From assembly GCA_947561395.2 (NCBI GenBank), contig OX387193.1, positions 34,980,255 through 35,044,254 of the forward strand: a stretch of DNA of 64,000 bases. The letters are read 5' to 3'. A program made the position numbers and the translations under genes. The stretch is from Buxus sempervirens (lineage: Eukaryota > Streptophyta > Magnoliopsida > Buxales > Buxaceae). This document shows positions 1-12,400 of this stretch, in pieces. Each line of letters opens with the position of its first letter. Positions within the stretch are counted from its first letter, which is position 1. The notes under the pieces are model-generated. The model had not been told where the DNA came from. It saw nothing but the letters and a program-made list of their open reading frames with translations, and ran no database searches.

Positions 1-132
1 CTTAATTGAGTCCTTGTGCATTGATGTATGGATGTACCCACCTGTGACATGGAAACAGCTGTACTTGAGTCTGTTCAACATAGATAGGCCACTTTCAATG
101 AACTTGATATGTTTATTATTAATCCCACTGGA

Positions 133-316
133 CCTTCCAAGAGAAGAGCAGATCCTTTAAAATGGGCTTGAATTTTGAGAGGAATGTTTGACAAAATGGT
201 TAAAATGATGAATGGAACAAATCCACTTTACCCTGCCAAGAGAAGAGCAGTTCCTTTAAAATGGGCTTGAATTTTGAGAGGACTGTTTGAAAAAATGGTT
301 AAAATCAGGAATGGAG
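133..316. repeat. Tandem duplication of about 98 bp
   Basis: Two adjacent copies (about 133-217 and 231-316) share GAGAAGAGCAG, CCTTTAAAATGGGCTTGAAT and TTTGAGAGGA, with a few differences. They sit in the SKIP31 intron just upstream of the exon at 441. No coding sense is visible. Confidence 0.85.
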
Positions 317-440
317 CCTATTTTGCACACAATTCACAAACACTCCTTGTATGCTTGTACAAGTGCATGCAAAACATGCTCTCTAATATGCTGTTTGCTT
401 GTGGGCATGTGCTTATATTATCAGATTGTAACTATTGCAG

Positions 441-3400
441 ATATTGTATGCGCTGGGGTCTGTCCACTCCTACCAAAAAGTTACGTGAGTGTGCTTGGAA
501 GAAGCTTTATATTCAGGTACCTTCTAATTTAAACTTACTGTTATCAGATAACAATGACGTGAAAGCCAAAATCATGATAAGGTTTTAAGTATTGATATAT
601 CGTCTCTTTGGAGACATCTGATAAAAATGGAATATACAGAGAAGATTAGCATGGCCCTCTAGAAGGATGCCACACACAAATCAAGAAATGGTCCAAATAT
701 TTACTCTTCTTTTCCCCCTTTAGCATATATGGTTTTCTATCTCTCATGGGTCATGTGCTTAGCACCTTTACTTTCTACTATTCTTAATCTAATTTATCTG
801 TTATTCATAAAAAAAAATGATATATTGCTTCATATATCCACTGATATATCCCCTTTCCCTGGAAGGTGATATAAATCCAAAGCATAATTTTTGTTTTACA
901 ATTTATTGTGGGATGTATTATGATATTGAGCAATATAGTAAGATATTGGCTGTATATATCATGATATCGAGTGATATATTTTTTGGTAACGTATAGGTCA
1001 TTATGAGAGGTAAAATAGGGTAAGATTTCTCTTGTTTTGATACATGAAAAATTCTTAAAGTTAAAACCTTAAATCTTCTTCTATGAACTTGAAATTTTAT
1101 ATTTTAGTCACTCATTTTGTAAATTGATGAATTCTTCAATCCAAAAGTCATTTGTAACATTTGATCCTCCAATAATTTAATAATCACTATCTATTGGAAG
1201 TTCGTTTTATTCATTGGTAGAAATATTTATTCTTATTCATTTTATTTTATATATATATATATATCATTTTTTTGAAAGACAGACATTTAATGTTGTCTTA
1301 TTTTTAATATATAAACTAATTTTATAATTTAAATTTTACTAATCCAATAAACTTTTTTGCCAAATAAATACTAGTATGTTTTTTTTTTTTGATGAGTAAT
1401 GATAGTTTAAATTTTATAAATATAAAAAGATGGAATGTACATCAATTTTCTACATGAACTGCCCAGCCCAATGACAAATCTCCACCAAAATACATAATCT
1501 ACTCAATGAAATACAAACCTAAACGACCATCCCCCATCGATATGCCCCCAAGGAACAACTATAGCGGACATGAGATAGAATCGCAGCTGAATAAGGCATT
1601 CAACTCTGAAACCAATAATGTAGTGATGCCTCTACAAAACTACCTTCCTCTTAAGACTCATCTAAGGCCACTCTCACTCCCTTCCATCCCCCAATGATGA
1701 AGAAGAAAAGCACCACCTATGCCAGTCTCTCACTATCTCCACAGCATGGGTACCCCGAAACTTTGGGAGAACCGCCATCCATGATGGTGCTGCAACTATA
1801 ATAGAATCAAAAACTTGTGCCACAGACACCTGAGAGTCGTGGAAAATCCTGTTATTATGCTCTAACCAAATATGCCATGTAACTGCATGGAAGATGGACC
1901 TATACAAAATGTTACCCTTGCTCCCCAACCCTCTAATTCTCCATTGAGCGAACAAAGCTGCAAAAGTGTTTGGAAGAACCCACGAAACTCCAATCACCTG
2001 AAACAAGCGCATCCAAATAGTATTAGCAAACTGGCACTGTACAAAGAGGTGATCAATACTCTCCCCAGCCTTGATGCACATGCTACACACGAGGGGATAA
2101 AGCATTCGTCTTCCATCTTCTTTGGAGACAATCAGCCGTATTAATCTTGTATAGGATGGCTGTCCATAAAAATGCCTTAGTCTTGGGGGGAACCTTGGGC
2201 TGACCAAATGACCTTATCATTAGAAGAAGAATCAATGAACACATCTTTCAACTTATCTAGGAGAGAAGCCAAATCCTCCAATTCAGCATCACAAACTTCT
2301 CTCCTAAAAGCCAAGTTCCATGATAGACTTGAGCTTGACATAGACAAAATGGCGGCCACGAAGGCTTGAGGATGGGTAGCTAAGGGAAGCAAATGAGGAA
2401 AAAGACTCAATAATGCTATATTGCCCCACCACTGATCATGCCAAAAAAGAACTGAACAACCAAACCTGATTGACATGCTAGTGTGAGGGTAAAAAAGAGG
2501 AGCCATTCCCATGATAGCTTTCCAAGGACTATTTCCCAAAGGACGTGCCCTCACATTAATAGAACGCCCATTAGCATCAATACCGTATTTGCTAACAATC
2601 ACCTTGTGCTAAAGATTATCTTGTTTAGTGCTGAAGCGCCACAACCACTTGGCTAATAAGGATGAGTTTCGGGAAGCTACCATGCCCAAACCTAGACCCC
2701 CTTTTTCCTTTTCCAAGCACACCTTTGCCCAACTCAACAAATGCATCTTTTTTGCACCCCAACCCTCCCATAAGAAATATCTTTGTGCTTTCTCAATGAT
2801 AGCCACTACCTGCCTAGGCATATGAAACAAGGACATGAAGTAAACCGGTAAATTGAAAAGAACCGCTTTGATTAAAGTGATCTGACCCCCCAAAAACAAA
2901 TAATTCCTTTTCCATATCGCAAGTCTCTTTTCAACCCTTTCAATAATTGGTTCCCAAAAGCAAATATTGCGGGGGGAACTACCCAGGGGCAATCCCAAAT
3001 ATGATATAGGCCAAGAAGCAACCTGAAAACTTAAAATTCGGCTAACCACCTCAATGCCCCCCTCCCTCATGTTTAGCCCGGCTACAGAACTCTTCCCCCA
3101 ATTAACTTTTAACCTTGAAACCATGTGGAAAGTATGCAAAATGCTCTTTAGCCATACAACCTGATCTCTAGAAGCCTCTAAGAAAATTAGAGTATCATTA
3201 GCAAATTGAAGATGGGTAATTCTAGGACCTCTTCTCCCTACTTGGAATCCTAGAATCAAGCCGCCTTCCACCCCACTAGAGAAGAAACTGTGTAATACCT
3301 CAACTACTAGTATGTTATATAATATAAATTTAATTGCTAATGAAAAACTTGAAAATAATTTAAAATATATTAAATATATAGATTTTTGACAGTCATAGTT

Positions 3401-6400
3401 TGATTAATAAAATTCAAGTTTTGGAGAAAATATCTTAAAAAATTTAAGCCCTTGATCATGTAACATGAACTACATTTTGTGAATGTATATTATCCTATAT
3501 TTGTTTGAAAGCCTTCTACTGAAGTTCTGTTATTCTCTAACTGTAGAAATATTTATTTATGCTTTGTTGAATGTTTTTATGACTGAGCATATATGATAAT
3601 GTCTTAGTATATTGCTCAATATCCTCAACATAAGCCAGTTCCCACCAACTTTGGGTTGGCAGCATGTATTTTGACTCTCCATCCCATTCTATCATTATTT
3701 AGGCGTATAACTCATTGAAATGCTTATTAAGACATTTTTACACCTAAGTGACTCAAATTACAAAGTAATGACATTAATTAAGTAATTCAATATTTTGCTT
3801 GATATATCAAATGATATTTCTCCTTTCATCAGGTGGCGGTAGCGATATCAATAATTTATAAACTTGATCCTGATGGCCTCTTCGAAATAGAATCCAAAGT
3901 TAATTTTAGGGACCTATTTCTTTATAATTAAAGAATTTTGATTTCAAACTACTTAGTTGACTTAGTACTTGGTAGAACATTGACCGTATCTACCTAGAGC
4001 TTCTTTTGACTTGTTTACCTTTCCCTGTATTCTTCTTTCTTGAGCAAGGATATATTTTTTTTGCAGCGTGATGAAGAGGACATGGTTGAGTTTGTTAGAA
4101 ACACCCCGTCTGAGTTCAAGGAGTATTATATTCAAATGCAGGCAGCAAAGAGAAGCCAAGCACCTCTTCCATCACTAGTAAGAAATGGTTCAAGGACATT
4201 GTTGCTTGAAACTTCTTCTTCTTTTTGTTTTTTTTTTGTTTTTTTGTTTTTTTGTTTTTTTGTTTTTTTGTTTTTTTGTTTTTTTGTTTTTTTGTTTTTT
4301 TGTTTTTTTGTTTTTTGTTTTTTTGTTTTTTGTTTTTTTGTTTTTTTGTTTTTTATGTAGAAGGAATCCAAATTGCAATGGATCAATATCTCCAATTTCC
4401 ATGCACTGTAACAATTCCATGGGGCTTGGGACACATGATGTGGTTGTCTTAACCAAAAACATCTTTTACAACCCTAAGACCCTACTGGATTTGTTTTTTA
4501 TTTTTAAAATGTCCTTTTTAAAGTATACTTGTTTTTGAGAATCGCATTATTGGTAAAGGAATTCTGATTTATCTTTTTTCTTTTATAGAATGTTGTTTGA
4601 TGACATCTTAAAAAGAAAATTGTATCTTTCTGCTCAGTCTTGTTGGGGACATTGTTAGTTTTTTACTTTTAGTTAGTTTTAATCTTGTCTCGAACGACCT
4701 CATGTCAAATAACAATTCCTTTTGGCAAACATATCTTGATCAAAATAAGTTTTCAACAAAATATTTTGTTGAGGACAAGTTATATCTGTGATATAATTGG
4801 TGGAAGCATTCATTGAATTCCTAACCATCTAATCTCTATATTTGTTGGGGCCATTTAATATTTTCTTACCATTGAAAGGAGCATGGGCCAGAGAGGCATG
4901 TTATGTGGAAAATGATTTATATTTACTCAGGGATGTCCTAAAATAGGTGCAATGTGTATCTTAAACCTTCGTGCAAAGATGGCTTCTTTGTATTTCTCAT
5001 TCTGACGTGAGTATCATGTAAAAGAATCTGAAGGAGCATTCTCTAATTGTGCTTTCTTGTTCAGGTGAATGATGATCACATGGTTCTTGACAAAACAGTG
5101 TCTGATCAAATATCTTCGTGGAAAAGCAGTAGGGGCCTGCCTGATGAGGCGGCTGTGAATCATACTTGTTCTGGAGAAACATGTTCTTACTACCAAATCG
5201 GAGATGTTTTTGTGTGTGAGAAGACTGGTTGTGTTCATGGTAGGAAAAACTAGTTACCTTATGTGGCTACCTGTCTGTTCATATATGTTTAAATATGTGT
5301 ATGTATTAACTTTTTTGCTGTATGCAGTATGTGATGACACGTGCAGAGAAGCTGTTATGGATCCCACTAATGAGCTTTTAGTTTGCACAATATCTGGGCA
5401 CTGTTTTGATAGATTGCTCTCACCTGCCGAAATGGAGCCAGATTCTGTAAGTGAAGCTCATCTAAATTTATTTACCTTTTCCTTTTCTTTATAATCCCCA
5501 CCTTCCACTTGCATGTATTAGATTGAATAGCTGTATTACATACCTTACCATCTTTCTTGGATTATCAAAGTGAGCTTTTGTGCAATTTTTATAGATGTCC
5601 ATAGCTCAGAATCCGACACAGGCAGAACAGTGAGAATTGTAAATTTTAATGCTTTTGGACAGCTTCTTTCTACATGGGGTAATTCATGGATCGTTAAGAT
5701 ACAAATTTGTGGAATATTTGCAACAAATTAGTAGTTGAAGGCTGTTTGCAAGACATGAACAGAATGAAGGATCAATAAATAATACTTAATCTTCCCTTTT
5801 TGTTGTCCTCGACATTGTTTCTAAGGCCTGGTTATTCACTAATACTTTTCATTTCTCTTTGGTTTCAGAATTCATAGGTATCTTCTTTCCAAACTGTCAA
5901 AAGTCTATTAAATCTCAGCCAGGACCATTAAATACCGTAAATGCCTCTGTTTAATGTTAAATACTGGCTGGTACTCATGTACTGGTTGGTATGAGTCAGA
6001 ATCGGCCATGGCCAATCCATTGTTCGGTACCAAGGATTTAAACTTTGGTCAAGACTATAGATAACTGGATCTGATACCCAGCTAACCCCACTTCCATTAC
6101 CTAATATTGCTTGCCTAAAATGACTTTTTTGTCTTCTGGTATGAATGGGGTGAAGGAAAAGTCGGATATCTCTTTAGAGGTTGTTAAAGAGAATGATGAA
6201 CAGTTTCCAATCCGTATTGTTGAAGCATTTGTTAACGTGGATGTGCCCTTTCCTTACCTACCCCTCCTCCCTCTGCACCTCCCAGTTTGGGGTTTGTTTA
6301 GCTTGATTTCAACAGATCCTCTTATTAGGAGCCTGGACCCATCTCACACTACAGGAATCTTCAGAAATCTTGGAAATGTTATTCATGCTTTCTTTGATCC

Positions 6401-9400
6401 TATTGGGGAGGGGAACGCAATTAGGAATATGTTTATGCGTTAATTGAGGGGCAAGGCAAAGAACTTGGGATGCCAGTATAACTTACTGTTAACCCCCTGA
6501 GCATTGGGTATATGGATGATAAAGAGGAAGGGTCTGGCATGGTCAGAATTGGTATTTGAAATTGGGAATGCCATTATTACTTGCTGTTAACAAATTATAG
6601 TTATGGTATGATGGAAATGTCATCCTTCCCAAAGATTACCTTGTCTGATTTTTTGGAATGATTCATGATAGAACGCCCATGCCAATATTTCAGGTTAAAA
6701 GTAAAAGTGTACAAGTAGTGGTATTGTCCTAATTGGTTGACCATACTTAATCTTTAGTGCACTAATTATTTCAATGCTGTTCTGAAGGTTAGGCAATTCT
6801 GTTTTCAGTACAGTTGACACCAATATCTAGTTTTTTTTTTTTTTTGAGAAAGGTAAGCCATATTAATCCTAAGAAGAACTGTACAAGGGTAATCCCTGAA
6901 AATCCGAGGATCACACGGTATGGCTAGAGCCCCAGCAGGAGCTTAGGCAAAGTTAAATATAATTCCATATTATAAAGCGTATCTAGATGTACCATATTGT
7001 TTCATCTCTATTTCTCGGGCTATATACTGAACAGAGATCGGTTCTAGTCTAGGACTGCCCCATATTTTCAGTGTCTCTCCCCAAAGTGATTGGCTCTAAC
7101 TGCAGGAAAATAAGAGATTGTTGTGTGTTTCTGGAGCCACTCGACAGAAAACACAAGTAGATCTGTTCAGAATACTCATTTGCCGTGGTCACTCTTGAGT
7201 GAGAAACCTTTTATGCAAAAGGCTGTCCACATGATGAAACAATTTCTTTAGGTATATTGTCTGGAATCCAAACCAGATGAGCCCTTGGAACATTTGGCAT
7301 GTTTGTCACGAAATTTCATGAGTGTGATTGACCATAAACAGGCCAGGCTGAGGTGTTGAAGTGGTGATGTCTGGTTTACTTTCATTTGGGGAAGGTAGAT
7401 CATTGAGGCTTTTCTGAACTTCAAGAAATTCTTGTGGTAGGTTATTAGGAATTACCCATGACAGACCTGCAACAAATTGTTTAATTCTAGCATTTCGGTC
7501 CATACCTGGAGAGTAGATGAATGTGTTGCTATATTTCTAAGCTTGTGAACATGGTGACAGAAGGTAGTTCTCCCATCATTAATCCTCTGCAAATAGAACG
7601 GGTAGGCGACTTTCCAAAGGTTCGACAGTCGCCTCCAAAACCATGTGCATTTGAAAGGGATGTTCTTCAAACTCCAGAAATTTTTATTTTTAAGAGGGGT
7701 GCTGCGAATCTATCTGATGAATAGGGACTGTCTCCTGTTGTAGATCTCCCATACAAACCTCATGCCAGCTGCTCTGTTCAATATGGGAATGTTGGTCAGG
7801 CTGAGACCCCCTTTTTTTTCCCCCAAGCACACTGTCAACTGGTCGACTAAATTAATCTTAAATTTGAGCTCTGTACCTTCCCAAAGGAATGACTTGCAGA
7901 TGCTTTCAAGTTTGTTCAAAGCATTCTCAGGCAAGGTGAAAAGTGACAGCCAATAAATACAGTGGAAGTGAAAACGGATTTAATGAGTAAATCACGCTCT
8001 GCATAGGCCAGAGATTTTGCTTTCAAAGCTGGAACATTTTGCCTTATCTTGATCTATAATTCTTTGCAATCTCTTGATCTGAGTTTTGAGGTAATCAGGG
8101 GACCATTTAGTATTTCACTGAAGACTTGCCTTCAGGTTTTTGAAGAAGATTGCAAATAAGTTCTTCGGTTGCTAACTGAACAGCAAAGAAGAAAACTTGG
8201 CTTTGTTAAAGTTGATCTTCAAGCCCCTAAACTGAGATTAGTTCTTGAGTGTTGATACTAAGAACTTTATTAAATCCGTATCTGCTCTGCTTAGAATGAG
8301 GACATCATTGGCAAAACATGAGAAGTTTTATACCTTGTTGGCATTTGGGATGGTGACTGAAAACCTCCTCAGTTGCTTCCTCAATCAGTCAAGCGGTTAC
8401 TTCCATTACTGTGTCTAATAAATAAGGAGATAAAGGGTCTCCTTGTCGATCTTTAGTGTCTTGGAAGAAGCCAATTGGAGATCCATTTACAACCAGAAAG
8501 TACGATGGAGAGGTTTATGCAAGGGATAAGCCAAGATATAAACAAAAATGGAAACCCAAGTCCAAAAGGATAGGGAACAAAACATTTCAGTTGAATGAAT
8601 CGAAGGCTTTAGAAATGTTGACTCCAGAGCACAGTGGAGATTGCCTTTGTTGAGATGGAAATCATGAAGAAGCTGATGTGCCAGTAGTATATTATCACCA
8701 ATGCGTCTTCCTGGAATAAATGCAGATTGATATCCACAAATAAGAGCAAGGGAATAAAATTTTCAACTTTTTGGCTAAAACCTTGGCAATGCGCACATAT
8801 ATAATGTTTTTACCCATGAGATAGGCCTTAAGAACATAACTTTAGAGGGTTTCTACTCTTCAGCACCAAGGAGATTAGTATTGCATTGATCTGCTTTAGA
8901 AGATAACCAGATTTGAAGAAGTCAGAGATAGCCATCACTATGTGTTCCCCTACTACTGCCAATGCTTTCTTAATAAAAAGGGATAATTATACTTCGACCC
9001 CCTAAGGTTTGTAACTTATGCATGTAGAACTCCTGAGATTTGGAAAATGGCAAAAAACCTCCCTTGACATTTGCTCAAATGGTCACAAAGCCCCTTTTTG
9101 TTATTAAAAAGAGCAAGCTAACTCTTGAGATTGAATTTATTTAAAAGCCAATATAATCCCAAAAATATCAAACTAAAGTTAAAAGAGTTAATACAACTGA
9201 AATAAGTCCTAATAAAAACAAAATTCCAACTTTCTCAATTGAGCATTCTCCAAAAGTTTTCTTATAAATCTACAAGGAGGTAATTTTGTCATTTAGCACA
9301 TACAGTACAGTATTTTGTTCAAACTTAAAGGGTTTTTTAGGGATAAAATCTTTGGAAGTGAACTTTGTGATCATTTGTGCATATGTCAAGGGAGGTTTTT

Positions 9401-12400
9401 GACTTCTTCTAAATGTCAGGGAGTCTATGTGCATTGCATAAGTGACAAACTTCAGGAGTCTAAGTGTAATTATCTCTAAAAAAAAACATTAGTATATCCA
9501 TTTGGACCCGGAGCTTTGCCATCTGATTTTTTATCATGTTATATCTCTGTTCTTCTCTGGTAAAATGACTTGGAAGAATAGCAGCAAACTGATCCATCCA
9601 TGATAGAGTTGCCATTAGCTTCACTCACAGTCATAATACTGTTGTGTGCACGCCTGTTGATCAGAGAGTTATAAAACATGCTGTATTGCCATCACTTGAT
9701 TTTAACCAGTGGACTCTGGATTGTTGGCATACATAGGCTTCTTCTACCTTCAACAATTCTGCCAATTATCTAGCAAGATTCTTCTCGTGAGAGGCTAAGT
9801 GAAAATTAGAAGGGTCTTTAGATTGCAGGAACTGAGTAAGGAGGAGGTGTTCCCTGATTTTCTGGGTTCAGCTGAGAATATACCAAAAAGTGTTTGTGCT
9901 TCATTTCTTCAATTGGCAGTTGAGAAGTTTAAATTTTTGTACAAGACAATACATTGGAGTGCCGGAGTGCCTCTCACATGAGTGTTCCAAGCTTCAGTAA
10001 CTAGAGGAAGAAAGAAGGGGTGGTCATCCCAATGGTTAAAATTCAAATGATTTTTTAACCTTTACTGGACTGTCAACATGGAGACAAGAGGAATTGTGGT
10101 CAGATATTCCAAGCTACTGGAACTTTGCTTCAGCGTAAGTGAATTTTGGTTGCCACTCGAAGTTGACCAGAGAACAGTCTAATTTACAAGCTATGTGAGC
10201 TGAACTTCAACTCCTCTTCAACTAGGTAAGAAACTCTCATCTATACTTGAGCTTAACTAATGCACAATGAATTAAACTCCTCCAAGTCTCCAGATATGAG
10301 CTGAGGCCCTTTAGTTAAACACATTTTAGGTCTTTCCATAGGATTTCCCTCTCATTACTGCTATTAGATCCGTAGACAAATGTCATTAAACAGTACTGTT
10401 CTTCATGGAGTTGAAAATGTCTGTGAATCAGCTTGTCTGTGATTGATAGGAGAGTGTTATGTGCTCCTCCCAGCTTCCAACATACCAATGCGCCCTTTGG
10501 GAGCTTCAGAGTAGTTATATACTGATTGCTAGCCAGGCAATATAAGAAATCATAGAGTGATAATTTATTTGTCTTACAGTCATCACCACAAGACAATTCC
10601 GGATGATAACCCTCTTTACCTTGTAATGCTTAGAGAGGTCACAGAGACCTCTTATATTCCAAGTTCCTATGTTAAACATGGGAACCTGGGATGATGACTT
10701 GAAATCCAGTGGCAGGGGCTTCAGGTGCACCTGATTTTAATGCAGATACAGTCTTTGATCTGGTTGCTTCTGTTCTCTAATCTTCCACAATGATATGTGC
10801 TTTGCTTCTTATTTTTTTCCGTTTTGATTGTGGATTTAGGATCATCTTCCCCTTCAACTTGTGTCAGAAGTTCAAAGCCATTTGCCACTTTGCAAGGGGA
10901 GTGGAGCTCTATCAGAGGTTCTTGGGACAATGGCAGAGCCATTTGAGGCTCAGATTCTTGAATTTTAACAACAGTCATAACGAGGCATTTTACAGGAGAC
11001 TGCTTCCTTTAATCATTTTCAGAGATCATTGTGCATTCAACCGCTTCCTTGAGCTCCATCTCTATTCTCAGATGGAGCAGCAGATTTTGGAACCCAATTC
11101 TTAGCATTGTCTTGTGAACTAACAGGGCAATGCTGAAAATTATGACCAAATTTCAAACAGGAGTTACATCTCTTGGGCTCCATGGATATTCGACTCTAAT
11201 GCCCACCCAATCCTTTGTTTCTTTTGTTCCCATAGTCAACACAGAGTCTTGGGAAGTTTGAGCTAGAGGAGACATGGACAAAGATTCTAACATAATCCAG
11301 TATTTTCTGAGAAGAGATGACTTTGTCGATCAGCAGAGGCTTACCAATCGTGCTTGTAGCACAGCCTAGCCCTGTCTCGGTCCATAAGTCCAGTTTTACC
11401 CATAATGGTATTTGAGGGCATGGATAGCTTGGTAAACCTCATTCTAATCTGCTAGTCCTTCACAACGAACAGTGAACAGCCAACCTCCCAGATGCCAAGG
11501 CCTTTGGCTCAGCAATTTGTCCTGGTCTGTTTCAGTGAAAAATCTGAACAAAAAGAAGCCTTTATCTTTAGCCGAAGTATCAATTGCACCAGAATTACTC
11601 CAGAGTTTATACACCAAGGCTTTAAACACCAGGAAGGGGAGGGGCTTGTCTAAAAAATGCCCAACTAGAGCACCTTCCCAAATAGATTTACCTTCGTCAA
11701 TAACCTCCTGAGGATGGGTCACACAAATGTGCTCTTCAACAGAGGAAGGGGCAAAATATTTCAAACACCATCTGCTCCTGCCATCCCTTCTGCTGCACAG
11801 AGCCAATAATCTCTTGGTAAGGTTCAGGGAGAGGATAGGATCTGCCATTGCTCCATAGGAGCAGAGACCTTTGGCCCCCTAAGGAACAGGGGCAGAAGGA
11901 GGAGGATCTAAAGAAAGGTCATCAGGAAATGAAGAAGAGGGGGGTGGTAGAGAGGGTGAGGGCATGAGGACACAAACGGCTCACTACTAGCCAGCAGAGT
12001 GCTGGTGAGGTGAAAGGAAGGCAGATGGAGGGTATAAAGGGGGTTAAGGGAATGCAGAGGGAGGACACCAATATAAAGTTGTACCTTTCATTTAGAAAAA
12101 TCTGAGTATCTGGTCACTGTTCTTTTGGGAGTTTCATACTAATGGTTTTCTAGAAGTTCTATATGACAGTGTATTGCGAATACTCTTACCTTATAATATT
12201 GTTATTCTGCATCTTGGACTTCTTTTCACTCTTCTTCGTTTTTTTTCTTTTAATTTTTTTTAGCGCAGTTATAATAGACTAGTTGCACTACTTCCATTAG
12301 CCATGAGTAAGGCAAAAAGGCTGGCATCTGTGATTTGCATCTTGGCATTTGATTCTGATGCTTGCTTCTGAAAATTCAGGAACAGCAACAAGGTGGTGTC

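Larger units (their letters stand above)
6831..12063 (-). mobile_element. Near full-length L1-type LINE, 5.2 kb, antisense in the last long SKIP31 intron
   Basis: A 15-nt T-run (6831-6845) is the poly(A) tail. The flanks share GACACCAATAT (6816-6826 and 12064-12074), extending to 15 bp with two mismatches. Going down the minus strand the order is: about 215 bp of 5' UTR, ORF1 from ATG at 11848, zinc knuckle, endonuclease start near 10680, RT, and zf-RVT near 7150-7090. This is the complete plant L1 layout. Frames are broken many times, and a MITE (8980-9476) is inserted in RT. Confidence 0.9.

Noticed and set aside
835..3860. Loose similarity of 835-900 and 3790-3860 as ends of an older transposon around the LINE
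   Set aside because: The match is AT-rich and in direct orientation, with no clear ends or duplication.
4040..4538. Several 75-117 codon frames over the T7G tract on both strands
   Set aside because: They are translations of a homopolymer-like microsatellite; only the real exon at 4067-4177 is coding.
6111..6443. 110-codon frame inside the SKIP31 intron
   Set aside because: No known motif, no splice support, and it lies in an intron of a gene on the same strand.
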